This document shows, piece after piece, positions 20,490 through 32,334 of a DNA stretch of 64,000 bases (position 1 is its first letter; the number at the start of each line of letters is the position of its first letter). This stretch comes from Corinectria fuckeliana (Eukaryota > Ascomycota > Sordariomycetes > Hypocreales > Nectriaceae). The DNA lies in assembly GCA_019137255.1 (NCBI GenBank), contig WPDH01000065.1, positions 124,001 through 188,000 on the forward strand, read 5' to 3'. Below the pieces are notes generated by a model. It made no database searches and was not told where the DNA came from. It worked only from the letters and a program-made list of their open reading frames with translations. A program made the translations under genes and the position numbers.

Positions 20490-21341
20490 ATGAACCCGAA
20501 CAACACCGACGAGGTCCTTGAGGCCCTGGAGCAACTGCAGTCAACAAAAGACATCTCCATTATCAAACTCAGCGAACCCATATTGAGCTCATCGCTTCAA
20601 GATGCGCGCCAGCGAACCTCGGATGCGTCCAATGCGTCTCTTGACGCGCCGACGCCCGCTGGCCTAGAGGCTGATCTGGCGCACTACAAGGAGCTTTTCG
20701 CGAAGCTACGATTCTCCTATGTAGAGCAGGTCACGAAGGAGAAGTTCATTCGCGCAATTGTGGGCGATCCGCCATTGATTGTCACAATGCAAGAGAACCT
20801 AGATCTTGAGAAGGAGAACGCGATCGCCAAGTCGGAACTGAAGGCGCTGAAGAACGAGGTGGCAGACATGGTGTTGGAGCTGGAGAGGAAGGGCCAGGAG
20901 TTGAGCAAGCGGTACGAGAGCGTGCAGCTTCAAACCACCAAGCTACGAGAACTACCACTGAAAATTTATGAGCTGGACACGCAGGTTGCGCGGCTCAGGA
21001 GGGCACAAGCGATGCCCGTGGGATCGGATCCTAACCTGAGCCTGCCTCTCGCCAAGACCATCGACCTCGTCACAAAGCGCAAGCTGGAGCAACAAGAACT
21101 TGCGCGGGAACTGGAATCCCTTCAAGCCAAGGCACCCCGGAAGCGCAAGGAGGCCGACCGGCTCCAGGCGGAGCTCCAACCCCTCGAGATCAAGCGGCAG
21201 AACAGCATGACGGCCGCAAGGGAGGCTCGGCGGAGGAAGGAGGCGGCGCTGGGCGGCGCAGCGGACGACCTGGAGGAACGGGCGAGGTGGTGGAGGGCCA
21301 GTGAAGGCGTATTGACCCAAGTGCTGGGTATCAAGAACTAA
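20490..21341 (+). CDS. sos7: Kinetochore protein Sos7
   Basis: A single exon from ATG 20490 to TAA 21341 encodes 283 aa. The diagnostic block is HYKELFAKLRFSYVEQVTKE followed by KFIRAIVGDPPLIVTMQENL, the start of the Sos7 coiled-coil domain. Most of residues 100-270 is heptad-rich and charged (LDLEKENAIAKSELKALKNE; VADMVLELERKGQELSKRYE), so a long coiled coil is expected. The N-terminal 65 residues are polar and probably unstructured. In fission yeast, Sos7 partners the Spc7/KNL1 scaffold of the KMN network, linking centromeric chromatin to microtubules, in the role of budding-yeast Kre28 and human ZWINT. Expected location is the kinetochore. Length and domain order match the family, and no introns are needed. 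Confidence 0.88.
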   Translation: MNPNNTDEVLEALEQLQSTKDISIIKLSEPILSSSLQDARQRTSDASNASLDAPTPAGLEADLAHYKELFAKLRFSYVEQVTKEKFIRAIVGDPPLIVTMQENLDLEKENAIAKSELKALKNEVADMVLELERKGQELSKRYESVQLQTTKLRELPLKIYELDTQVARLRRAQAMPVGSDPNLSLPLAKTIDLVTKRKLEQQELARELESLQAKAPRKRKEADRLQAELQPLEIKRQNSMTAAREARRRKEAALGGAADDLEERARWWRASEGVLTQVLGIKN

Positions 21342-23810
21342 GGGCCGGGCATGGTGTGTGCTTTGGACGGGGCTCGGGAGGCAATCATGATCGGGGCCAG
21401 CATGGGTCTAATGCTGATGGAGTCTTATGGATGGAGCAAGGCGTTGTGGCTATGTTGTCTACTGTATATTAACGATGAGTATGTTGGAATGGCGTCTCAC
21501 GTACTCTTGCTACCACAGCCACGTTAAATAAGATGTGTTAGGGGTGTCACGATTAACTCCCCACAAGAGTGATTCCACGGTATCGAGCCTATTCGGGGAA
21601 CGTGTCTGGAGATTGCGGTGGCGGGACCTGGCGTTTTCAAGCGCTGTGGCTCAACGGGCATGCCATGCGAGGCCGCGCAATTCATCTAGGCACCAGAGTC
21701 AAGCACCACCGTAATCATCACTCCCGGACCCATGATTTCGCCCGAGCTGCGTCTCCGGACCCCGAATGCACCGGCGGGACGGGGCTTGACGACGGGATTT
21801 CCCCAAGGCTGAAGGTGCCCTCGGGTTTCAAGGCGGGCATTCAACGACCACCGACCGTTCAACGGCGGCCTAAACAAGCCCAAGCCCGCTGCGCCTCCTT
21901 CTCGCCAAATGCCACGCTCGCTTTCGCCAATGCGGAGTCGCAATCTAATCTCTCTCCCATCAGGGGTTTTGGCAGCAGGAGTTCGGGCAGCCATCGTCGA
22001 TCGAGCGGCGCCGTCCGTTACGGAGCGAGAGACCCTTGACGGGAGGAGGACGAGGAACAGCAGGGGGAGAGGAGTGAGTGAGAAGATGGGAACACCATGA
22101 TTCATGAATACGCGGGACCACTCGCAAAGAGAGCAGTACGGTTGCGCAGGGGTCATGGACGAAGCCTGGGCCACGCTGGCTCAACCTTGCTCTGCTATCA
22201 CACATCTCGGCCGCCGCCTTTGGCTAGTTGGTGTCGGTATAACAAGTGATGCGATAATTGTGTCCGCCAAGGGGGTGAGGGGACGTGTGAAGTACATAGT
22301 GACGAATAAGTGAGGCTGTTGCCTGTGAGTTGACGCCCAGATACATAGACGATGGCACTGAGGGCACCCAAATTCCTTGGCTGTGGTTCAGATGCCACGC
22401 AAGGTTCTTGTACTGGGAGCTTAATTAAGGGGAGGAATTCGTATTTCGCATTCGATCATTGGGCTCGCATAGTCGAGCTTCGCTTCCTTCTCAGCTGGTC
22501 CAGGGGCGCCTAACATTGGCCAGCGTCGGAGGGATCCAATCGCACGGCGTCTGGGCACGGCATTCCAAGCCTTGGGTCCCTTTTATGGCTAGGTCTACCT
22601 AGGTAGTTGGTCCAATCATACACCCGTAGTCGTATGCGTTCCCTATTTCGCACTCTGAAAGCATCCTCTTGTCTGCTAAGACCGGATCTGCGCCTGTGTT
22701 TACGCGTCTCCTCACGTCTGAGCCACCTCGCCGAGATGAACGAGCAATCTCTCGTCTGCGTCGCCGTCCGGTCGTTGCCTCTTTCATCTTAGGGGTTGGC
22801 AAAATGCAGAGACGGGATTCGGAGTGCACAGGTGCTGCGTCTTGGGTGAGAAAGCGCGTGGCCGTGGTGTCGCCAAAACGAAACCATAAGCCACCGGGAG
22901 TGCAAGTCTCCGCTGCGTATCACGTATTCTGTACGAAGTACGACGTACGACCTGGTGCAACTGTGAATGCGACGTGGATGCAACGCACCGGTATCCGTAA
23001 ATGAGAAATGGATCTCACAATCTGTCTACCTTGCTTTTGTTTCTCCCGCCAGTTGCCGCTGCTCTCCCCACAACTTTGATAGCGACTTTAATTTGTTTTG
23101 ACGCACTTTTTTTCCACTTTCTCCCCCCATTCCGTCCCGCTTCGGCGGCTCGGCGGTGAAGAATCGCCGGACCCATCTACGTTTCGCTCCCCCAATGCCT
23201 TAAACGAGTCCGAGTTATACTCGCAGCCCGGGAGCGGTCACCCTCGGCCCCGCAGCTATACCCGTGCCGTGACAGCAGGTGACCCGCATCCGGCCAAACA
23301 TGGGCGACGCGCGCGTCTGGGGTCAGATGCGTTGGTAGCTGGAGACCTGGTGGGTAGGGGGGCTGGGGGGGATCGAAGGAATGCAAATGCGATAAATGCG
23401 ATGAATAGCGAATCCGAGGAAGTAGGCATGGGTGTCCGTCTGTCACAGCAGTGCAAGGAATTGGCTGATGATTTGATGGATTGACATGATAGCGGCTTCC
23501 AAATGGCAGTGCAGTCCCCGTTCTCCGCCATCTCCTACGGGCTGACGAGCAGTGTATTAGTCTGCTCACTGCACGCTGGACGATCTCGCCAAAACTCTTT
23601 TATTCGCATCGTCCTGTACCGCTTCGTCGGGATGAGCAAGCGCAGTCAGCAACAGAAAAGGTTGGCTCGAAATCAATTGCCCAATTAGGAAACCGGCTAT
23701 CCTCACGCCCTCCCGTGGCCCGTCCTCCAGGCCCGCCGCCGCACCCCACAACGCGGAGCCTTACAAGAGCCCGAAGGCCGGGTTGATTCCATCATGATGG
23801 ATTCCGCGTG

Positions 23811-23833
23811 CACTCCGCACTCCGCACTCCGCG
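23811..23833. repeat. Short tandem repeat (CACTCCG)3
   Basis: Three head-to-tail copies of a 7-nt unit in non-coding DNA. Confidence 0.7.
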
Positions 23834-24837
23834 GAAGCACGCCTGGAGGGAAGAGATGCTCATTTACTTCGTGCCTCGTACACGCTATTACACAGTTAGA
23901 GGCAGCGAGTTAGATAGGCTTGAGCCCTCCTTGCAACGCAATCACGGGGAGGGGGGGGTTGGGTCAAGGAGTTGCAGAAAGACATCTGTAACTTTACTGT
24001 CAGCGATCGTCTCCGTCCGTCTTCGAGGTCGTGCGCCCCCGTGGTCCTTAGGGCTGACCCCCTCCTTGCGCCGTGCCGGTCTCCGTACTGCGTGTTAGTA
24101 CATGTAGGTAGGGGCCCTGGTGCGGCTGTCCCTAGGACAGAGCCAGCAGCATACCGTTATCATGTTGCCTGACTGGCGTCATGCCATGGTGCGTCAATGT
24201 CTTGTCTGCTATTGTAAGCGGTTTGAAATCTAAGTCGGCATGCGGACGAATGACCAAGCGCCGTCGAGCTTAAAAATCCGACCCCATCCCACGACCACAC
24301 TAGCACACATTATCGCAGGGCGTCCCGCGCGCGGTGACAAAACAGAAGCGGCGCTAAAGCGCTAGGGAGGAGGATCGGTTTTGAATGATGATGTATGACA
24401 ATGGATGGATGACTCTTATTACCTGGACCACCGAAGTTGGTTTGGTCGATCCAGTACCCTTACCCTGCTGCGTGGCGGGACTGAGGTGTTCCCATGTTCG
24501 GCGCCGGCACATGCCGCCGCCCGGATTTACGGACCAACACGCACTTAAGCCCATGCCCCATTGCCCCGTCGTGAATACTGTACGTTCCGTGCCATGTACC
24601 TGTTGAACTGCCGCTGGACCAGTAGAGGTCGGGGGAGGGGTGAGAGGTAGCGAAAAAGGGAGGGGGGTGTGTGCCTCTCTCTGTTGTCTGCTCATTTGTT
24701 GCTTGTTGTTGTTCTTCTTTGTAGATCTAGATTCGGGATTTGCAACAGCACCCCATCTCACGCCATGGTGGAACAGCGCCCGTTTCCATGGATTTTTAGT
24801 CCAATGTGCTTGCGCAAGTCCGCGGACTGACGTTGCC

Positions 24838-24856
24838 GGGGGGAGGGGGGGGGGGT
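24838..24856 (+). repeat. G-rich run
   Basis: An almost pure G tract interrupted by one A, in non-coding DNA. It could form a quadruplex and is also prone to length error in sequencing. Confidence 0.6.
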
Positions 24857-25689
24857 GGCCCCGGATCCACCTCCTCGCCGGAGGCGGCGAGCAAAGAGAG
24901 AAGAACAGATAGCTACCTAACTAGATAGTTAGATTTCCCATACGCAAACAGAAAAAGGATGCATGATCTGATGGGGAGGGGGGGGGGCATTATGGATACC
25001 CTGGTCGCAAATCACGATTGGGCAGATGCGGAGAGATGGCTCAACGGAAACCGACGTTGCGACACTAACACAAGGCGAACAACGCCATTACATGCAGTGC
25101 CGTGGCTTTGTTGAATAGTCCGCCGCCACACTTTCACGTGTTTACAAGGACCATCTGATTAGGGATCGAACTTGGGACTTTGGGAGTTGGATTAAGGAGG
25201 TATCTTCGCGCCAGTCTATGTATGTATATATAGAGTAAAAGAGATGTTCCCAATCCATGCATCCATGGCAGCAAACAGCTTTGAGCCCTGGGCTATCGAG
25301 CTTTGAGTGCAAATGCCAAAGGCCGTGTTGTTCCAGCCGTTCGTTTCCATTCCCCCCATTCCCCCCCAACCATCCCCTTGTCCCTACCGCCATTGGGTTC
25401 TCTCCCTTGAAAGGAAGCAGGCAGGCGGGAACTGTGCAAGTGCCCTATCCCACACCAAAAGCCAACGCCGTGCCGAGCCCCACTCGACATCCATTGAGAC
25501 TCTCCAAACACCTTTGTAGATCCCAAGCAAAACATGAACCAGGTGAACCCCAAGACAAAAAAGTAGTTGTCGAAATGAAGATGGTAAAAAAAACTCCGTG
25601 CCGCTTGACGAAAATTTTTAGACGTGAGGGAGATGGCCGTTAACAAAATCTATACATGTTGTACAGGTCGTGCGCAAGTCATGATGTGG

Positions 25690-26881
25690 TCATAGTCGCA
25701 TCGGCTCGCCGTCATAACCGGAGTAGATCATTGGATCGCCCATACCCATCATAACCTCGGGGTTGGGACACGACAGGACATGGGGCTTGATGGTGCCAAA
25801 TTCAGACTCCACCAGGCCCTGATTTAGCATGTCCATGTTTTGCATGACACCGGCTTGTTGGAGAAATTGCATGGTGAGATCGTTGGGTTGAGGCTTGTTC
25901 ATAGACCAGGCGGGAAAGTTGGGTATCGAAGGCGATTGCGAGGGAAACAGGGATGTTGCGTCCATATCGGGTGGAGGTGCGGTGAAGTCGAAGTCGTGGC
26001 TGCCGGCGAAGCTCTGCGGTGAGAGCGTCATGGCGTTGTTGTTTCCAAAGGCTGCCTTTCGGTAGTCCTGCTCGAAGTCGGAGTGGTCGATTTCGGACGA
26101 TGAGGCGCGCTCGGTTCGGTTGTACACAGACGAGTCGGTATCCTTGACCTCCTTGAGAGGCTCCTGATCCTTCTGCTGGTCCTCGAGCTGGCGGGCCAGC
26201 TCTGCCATGCCTGCCTCGTCTTCGGGAAATACTGAGTGGACGGGGAGGTCGATGTCGCTGTTGGGTCGGATGCATCCAAGCTTCTGGGCAATGTTGTGGA
26301 TTACGGGCTGGCCTCGATCGTTCAATTCAGGCTCGCCGAGCTCCCACTGCTGACCATTTCGAACCATTGAGTATAGCTTGTGAACGGTGGCGATGAGGGC
26401 GAGTTGGGTGTTCTCGAGAACCTCGGCGTATCTAGATGGCGTGTAAGTAACTTGCGATATCATGGTGGCTTTGTTTAGCGTTGAACATACCCTCGGGGTA
26501 GCTGCTTGTACTCCATCTTCTTGCGGACACCAGCAGTGCAGACCAAGCCGTCGTCCTTGCATCGCTTGCAAGGGAATTCACCGTCGCACTTGAGTTATAT
26601 GTTAGACAAGATTGAGGGAGTCAGGCTCGACTAATGAGACATACCTTTGTCTTCTTCATTCGACATCTCTCACAGGCCTTCCAGACTCGCTTGTGTCGAC
26701 CATCCATGCCGGCGTTGTGAGCAACGTGGTCGTGGTGGTGTATCGTGGCAGCACTGGAGCTGGCACGTTTTGATGCTCGGTGGATGGGCTTGACCGACTT
26801 GGTACTTGAGGAGGTACTCTTCCGGGAGAGGGTAGACTTGTGGTCGTCGGCGGGAGGCGACGGCAAACTATGCGAACCCAT
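25690..26881 (-). CDS. Zn(II)2Cys6 transcription factor
   Basis: Exons are 26881-26645, 26588-26491 and 26431-25690; introns are 56 nt and 59 nt. The product is 358 aa. The first intron cuts the zinc cluster exactly before its third Cys. Spliced, it reads KACERCRMKKTKCDGEFPCK then RCKDDGLVC, i.e. C-x2-C-x6-C-x5-C-x2-C-x6-C, a complete Gal4-type DNA-binding domain at about residues 69-96. The preceding 65 residues are Ser/Lys/His-rich. A conserved block follows: KKMEYKQLPRGYAEVLENTQ, ATVHKLYSMVRN, WELGEPELNDRGQPVIHNIA, QKLGCIRP. The C-terminal half is acidic, Ser/Gln/Pro-rich and ends in Met-rich stretches, consistent with an activation region. There is no fungal_trans middle homology domain. 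Relatives are sometimes labelled fluffy-like, a developmental regulator, but I cannot confirm that. About 9.2 kb upstream of its start is gene-free. Confidence 0.93.
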
Positions 26882-27499
26882 TGTGGCGGTAGCTATAGTG
26901 TATATCGGATAGGCTGGGGTGGCAACCAGACAGGAGTGAGGTATGTATGGGAAGTGTGTAAGTGGGATGGAGGGATGTAAGTGAACCAGAAAGCCGGGAA
27001 GGGAGGACGTATGTATATTAAGAACGAAGGAGACTCGTCAAGAAGCAAGCAACCAAGTAAGAAAAAAAAAGACCGGGGAGCTTAATAATGGCCAAGACCC
27101 GAGGATGATATAACGCGCAGGTTTGGATTAGGCGGGGGAGTGGGCGTGGGATTGGGGATTGGGAGAGGGAGGGCGTCTGAGATGTGCAATGTGCAACGGC
27201 CCTGGAGGGGATTAGGTGAGACGGGCTCGGAGTGTAGGCTCGGAGGGTTTGATCAAGTGTTCGCCGGGTGCGGGTGTGAAGGGGGGCGTGGCATTAACCG
27301 TCGGCGAGGTCTTTATGTCCGAGAAAGCGAGAGAGCGACAAGGCCCCGGTCCAAGGAGGAGGGTGTGGGTCGCCCCGCGGCGTCGCAGCACTTGGGCAAT
27401 GACCCTAGCAGAGCCAAAAGTCCGCGCGGCGCTGCGGACTTGTTAGGGGAGAGAATGGTAGGTAAGCCCTTTAGTTTAGGGGAGGAGACAGTAAGTGGC

Positions 27500-27566
27500 A
27501 GTGGCAGTAGTGGTGGTTGTGGTTGTAGCCGTAGTGGTTGTAGTGGTGGTAGTAGTGGTGGTAGGG
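27500..27566. repeat. GGT/GTA-rich trinucleotide block
   Basis: An imperfect trinucleotide tract (GGT, GTA, GTG words) about 620-690 nt upstream of the zinc-cluster gene start, in its presumed promoter or leader. Confidence 0.6.
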
Positions 27567-27955
27567 GACTTGTACGTGAGTGGTAGGGATGCCAAGGGCT
27601 GACGGACGGCCTTGTTTCGCTGGCGCTGACAGAGCACTTGTGCACGCCGTATCGTCAACTAGACACTTGGGTGTTGCACTGGATGCTGGAAGGAGAAAGG
27701 CCGCTGATCACTGATCCGCAGTGCAGTGCAGCGCAGTCATTCCAAGAGTTGTTGACGAGACCGAGACCGAGGTACACCCCAAGGATGGACACTGGGTGGT
27801 GTGCTTGAGAGAGTCGAGACGCGTGACTGACAGGCGAGGATGCTTGTTTGATGAGATGGATGATGACAGGCAGCTAGGGCTAAGGAGTAGAACCAACGAC
27901 GGTTTGATGCTGCTTTCTGTTGCGTTTTGGGGCGTTGCTCTGGATGGCCGTTTGA

Positions 27956-29119
27956 TTACCAAACGCGTCTGATATAGGCTACGTATCCAAATGTGAGGCA
28001 AGCTGACTGCTTGGCTTCCCCTCGGCGGTTGCTGGATGAGTCCAAGACCGGTGTAGTGGAGGGGCGACTAATAAAATAAGGCGTAGGGCCAGGAGGGAGA
28101 GAAAACGTGTTAATGATGCTTTGATATGGAGCAATTCCAGATGTGTCTTGGGTGAAGGCAAGGAGATCCCAAACTACGGTGAAGGCGACAAGCCCGAGTT
28201 CATATACTGCGTAGTAGACGCAGCTCGTTCGGCAGCTGCACGTCTCGTCATGGACGGTGATGGATGAGAATGGACGGAAACCACAACGAGATGCCGCTGT
28301 CGCATTCTCTCGCATGGCCACTGGGCTGTGGACTCCTCCTTGGGCCCTGGCCAGGAGCTTCCTGGGTCTTCCAGCCTCCGCGTGGGGAATTACCCTGTCC
28401 GCCGCGACCGCTGGGCTGGTTTCCTGCGAGCTGCCAAGTGCTTTCCAGAAAGGCGGCCGAGTCTTCCAGCTGCCAGCACAACGCACGCGCAGGGCCGCCG
28501 CAGGGGAAGTCTCGTGCGGCATGCCGTGATGCCGACCCTCCGTGAGCGATGATGTCGTCGTCGACAGGGGGGTGCTGCTGCAGCGTCTGGCTCGTCGCCC
28601 GCAGGACCGGGACAGGGCGGCATTGATCAGAGCGAAAGAAGACCACCGGCAGGTAGATAGAATACGTACATACTGTACATACACAATCTCGAAGACCGCT
28701 CCCCCCCCCCTCCCCACCACAAACGTCCCGGACCGGGACTTGGGGATTTCCATGCTGGGAACTAGCCTGCTGTCACCACGAAGATGATCAGGGACCGACA
28801 AACGCGAAATCCCGTCCTGGCTGCGAAGCGCATGACTGCATGGGGAAATGGAGGGTGGATGCCCACGGCAAATCCTTGCAAAGTTCGATTTTGAGTGAGT
28901 TGATGAGCTGGTGGGCGCCAAGAGGATCTTCGATATCTCGTGGGATTGGTTCGCCCAGCACCCACTCGCAGCCCGGGGCCGAGCGCATTCTGGCTTTGAC
29001 GGGGGGGGGTGTGTGCGTGTGGGACAGAACTGACAGCCCGTAGATTGCATAGTAGACAGACAACGGATACAGCAGCACACTGCAAGCTGCACGCTGCACG
29101 CTGCACGCTGCATACTCAT
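27956..29119 (-). CDS. Long open frame without recognisable domain (doubtful)
   Basis: From ATG 29119 the minus strand stays open for 387 codons to a stop at 27956, which is long for chance at this base composition. Nevertheless the translation looks non-genic. It is rich in Ser, Arg, Cys and Ala in an irregular way, runs through the GCTGCAC tandem repeat at its start, and shows no motif, signal peptide or clear TM pattern apart from one moderately hydrophobic stretch (VYYAVYELGLVAFTVVWDLL). The other strand is open for about 90 codons in places. It could be an orphan gene, part of the zinc-cluster gene's long transcript leader, or a coincidence. Confidence 0.15.
   Translation of the reverse strand: MSMQRAACSVQLAVCCCIRCLSTMQSTGCQFCPTRTHPPPSKPECARPRAASGCWANQSHEISKILLAPTSSSTHSKSNFARICRGHPPSISPCSHALRSQDGISRLSVPDHLRGDSRLVPSMEIPKSRSGTFVVGRGGGAVFEIVYVQYVRILSTCRWSSFALINAALSRSCGRRARRCSSTPLSTTTSSLTEGRHHGMPHETSPAAALRVRCAGSWKTRPPFWKALGSSQETSPAVAADRVIPHAEAGRPRKLLARAQGGVHSPVAMRENATAASRCGFRPFSSITVHDETCSCRTSCVYYAVYELGLVAFTVVWDLLAFTQDTSGIAPYQSIINTFSLPPGPTPYFISRPSTTPVLDSSSNRRGEAKQSACLTFGYVAYIRRVW
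29086..29112. repeat. Short tandem repeat (GCTGCAC)4
   Basis: Four head-to-tail copies of a 7-nt unit, the last ending in T instead of C. Confidence 0.7.
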
Positions 29120-31198
29120 GACCGGCTCCGAGGCCAACACCAACGGAGTTGCTGATGATGCCTGATCGGATTTGTGTGGCGATGGCTCTCACTGGCCTTG
29201 CATCGGGTTGTTTGTCATTGGTCTTGCTACGCAGAATAGACTCAGCACAGCCCTGTATAAGGTAGTCACGGACGCAAACCGACCGGGGTTGCACCATGGA
29301 CGCTTGATACTTCATCAAAGCATAAACAGAGTCCGGCGGGTCACGGTAAATTCACGGTATGAACAGACTAATAACGGTCAGTCTCACAACAGAGAAAGAG
29401 AGGGAGAGAGAGGCAGAGAGGTCTGTGCCCTACCTCCGAAGTGAAGCTTCAAGGCTTCGCGGCCCCGAGACTCGGTGAGTAAGCGGCGCCCCGGAGGTTC
29501 GAACTGGGCAAGAGTGCTCTGGAAATGATTTGGAAGAGCTAGACCAAAAGTTGCGGACGACGGCCACTGGCTGCATCGAGACGGTTTGAAATCCAAACAT
29601 GGGGCGATCCATCTCTGAAGAGGTCATGAGCTCACCGTTCCCGGGTCCCACCGCGGCGCACATCTCCATCTCCATCTCCATCTGCATTCTCCATGATCCA
29701 TCTAGCAAAGCAGAAGCAACAAAAAAAGGGAAAACAGAAATCCACCCATGCACCACAGCCAACAAAATTGCTTGGCGACCACACCGAATATTCCAAAATG
29801 CCCCCAATCCCAGGGCAGCGCACTCTCGGAAGATTAAAACTGGCCGGAACCTGCAAAGCTCCTTGTCCTTCTAGCACCGAGTTTTTTCTTTTTTTTTCTC
29901 GTCGATGCCCGAGAGGACAAACTAAACCTCAACCACGTCTTCTTAGTCCCAAACCTGTCGTTCTGCCGCAGCCCTATTAATCATCCTCGCCATCCATCCG
30001 ACAAGGTTCGGTCAGTCACCCGGGGGCGTGGTTGACTTAAAAAAAAAAAAAAAAGAAGAAGAACCAGAACCCCGACGCCGAGCGAGCGAGAGTCCACTAC
30101 GCCTTGCTTCCCGCAGTAGCCCGGAAATACAGTACACGCCCAGTCCCGGTGGTCTTCTGCCGTGCGGCGTGCGTCTCCAAGGCCATCGGTCTGTCCTCTT
30201 TTTTTTCTTTTTTTTTCTTCTTTTCTTTTCTTCTTAGCCTTCTCCCCTTCTCGCTCCCTTTAGGGAATGGTGACGCATTATAGTACCTTGTGGGGGAACT
30301 CATCGACCGCCCGCCCTGAAAACGAGGGCCTCAAGGAAGAGGGGGGTGGGGGGAAAGAGTGGTCGTCCCGGACTTCTCTTTTAGGGCCGACCCCGACCAG
30401 GCTCCGCGGGACGGCATTTTGCGAAACCCCAACTCCAACTCCGGTGTGTGGTGGTTCACTCCCTCATTAAACGCAGCCCGTCAACTGTAATTTAAGGCCG
30501 TAGGCTTTGTTGAAAACGTTGTCTGCCTAGTCTGGCTCCTAGTCGTCATCTGTACGAAGCAATCCGATATACGAATTCACGCTTCCCCTTTTGCTAACCC
30601 CTAGGTTTTTCTTCGATATACTCCATTGTCCGCCCCCTTCCCCCCATTTTCTGTTCTTCTCCAACCGCAGTTCACTACTGAGGCACTCTTCACAAGCAAG
30701 CAAACAAAAAAAGAGTGCCCACTTGCAATTTTCTTCCATCGTGGATACCACTAGACTCTGCTCGCTTCACTCACGACGGGGGGGCTTCACACGATTGGGC
30801 TTTTTCAGCTTCACTCTCGAATGGGACCCCCGGCACGAACAACCTTGAATTCTTCATCCTTGGCTCATCTCAATCGGCGGCGTCCCCATTGTGAGAATAG
30901 GGTCATGCCCAGACAACCAGAGAGAACCCCCCTCCACAAAGAAAAAAACCGCCCCTGGGCTTTTTTTTGCCATGCTTCCCACCCACGAGGGCCAAGCCGC
31001 ATCTCGCTCGGCACTTGCATGCGGATGAGTCTCGGCGAGATGGGCTCGCCCGGCTGGTTGGTCAGGGAATGATAACAAACTCGACGGGTACCGCTTTGGA
31101 GCTTGGCGCTTAACCTTGAAATTGCTTCTTGCTTCCGTCGTTCTCCCCGAACCCCGACGTCATGCGCGCCCTTAGGTTCTCACCACCAGCTTCATCCA

Positions 31199-31220
31199 TC
31201 AGTCCGTCAGTCCGTCAGTC
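31199..31220. repeat. Short tandem repeat of CAGTCCGT
   Basis: Two and a half copies of an 8-nt unit in non-coding DNA, followed by looser CAGT/CATCAG words. Confidence 0.5.
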
Positions 31221-32182
31221 AGTTCATCAGATCATCAGTTCACCAGCAGTGCTTACACCGAGTCTGATCTACATAAATTTTAGCTTTCGCGTCTTCGGCT
31301 GTTGCAGATGTGCTGGTGCCGAATAGAAACAAAGACTCCCGGCGAGGAGGATGCTCAAGACGCCCCCATGATTGATTGTGGATGCTTGACTCCATGTTCC
31401 ATGACACCAACGCTACGGTACGGACACCAACAGGACGGCCACACCAAAATGCTCATTGCCCAAAAAACCCAGGATCTGCGACAAGGCGCTAGCTTGCCGT
31501 CCTCTATCGGTAATGCTGTGTAGTATAAGTTACACACCCCCGGAAATAAGCTCAAGCCTCCGAGTCTATCCCCCCTTGGGCCACCAACCCTTGCCCTGCA
31601 TCGCCGAGGGTGGCGAACAGCCGAAAACACCAAACGACGACCGAGATAAGTAAGTAGTTGATAATTATCTCATCATTACAGCCCACGGCAGCACCGCCAG
31701 AAACTACTGCAAGAGCCACTCCAACCCTATCGTGCACAGGTCTGGCCGAGCCCACGCAAACATAATCCCCCAGACGTCGGTTCTCTGGGCCGGAGATAGC
31801 GTGTCCACTGCAGCCACATGCGGTCAATGGCAGCGTGGATTGTCTGACTCTGATGTCATGGTGATAGCGCACAGCCAGCACATGTGGCCAAGTGAGCTTA
31901 ATCGCCGTCATCGCCCGAACCAGCGGGTGGCATCTGACAAAGAAGCCGTTCTCGCGCCTTCTCGCCGCTTGCATCGCGATTCCCTCGCCCAGCCGGCACC
32001 GTCAAGCCGAATCTGGGCCTTGGGGTTGCTTGGGGATCTTTTGACAAGTGTTCTTAAAAATCCGCCCAATGGAATCAAAGGCATCCATCGACTCACCCTT
32101 TTTTCTGTCCCTAGCGGATGATTGAGTCGAGGATGGAGACATGAACTGATGAAAGAAACAATGCCGAACACCGGTCTCCGTG

Positions 32183-32213
32183 CCCCCCCCANNCCCCCCC
32201 CCCCCCCCCCCCC
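32183..32213. other. Poly-C tract with two unread bases
   Basis: C runs flank an A and two Ns at 32192-32193. The true length and sequence here are unknown; this is an assembly or read limit. Confidence 0.9.
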
Positions 32214-32312
32214 AATCTCCTCTTCCACGAGTCTACGTACATACATAGTACATAGTACATAGGTACGTTCATTCATCCCACCCACCCCCCTTTCTCGCAT
32301 TCTTCCCGCATA

Positions 32313-32334
32313 CATCCATCCATCCATCCATCCC
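32313..32334. repeat. CATC microsatellite
   Basis: About five tandem copies of CATC in non-coding DNA. Confidence 0.7.

Larger units (their letters stand above)
21342..25689. other. Gene-free stretch, 4.3 kb
   Basis: No recognisable gene on either strand. It has a TACGAAGTA copy at 22932-22940, the 10-nt palindrome TACCTAGGTA at 22596-22605, a CACTCCG tandem repeat near 23811, and long G runs at about 23946-23960, 24838-24856 and 24974-24988. The rightmost part is the 3' flank of the zinc-cluster gene. Confidence 0.45.

Noticed and set aside
29480..29530. GGTTCGAACTGGGC, considered as a tRNA T-loop
   Set aside because: No A box or matching acceptor stem at the required distance.
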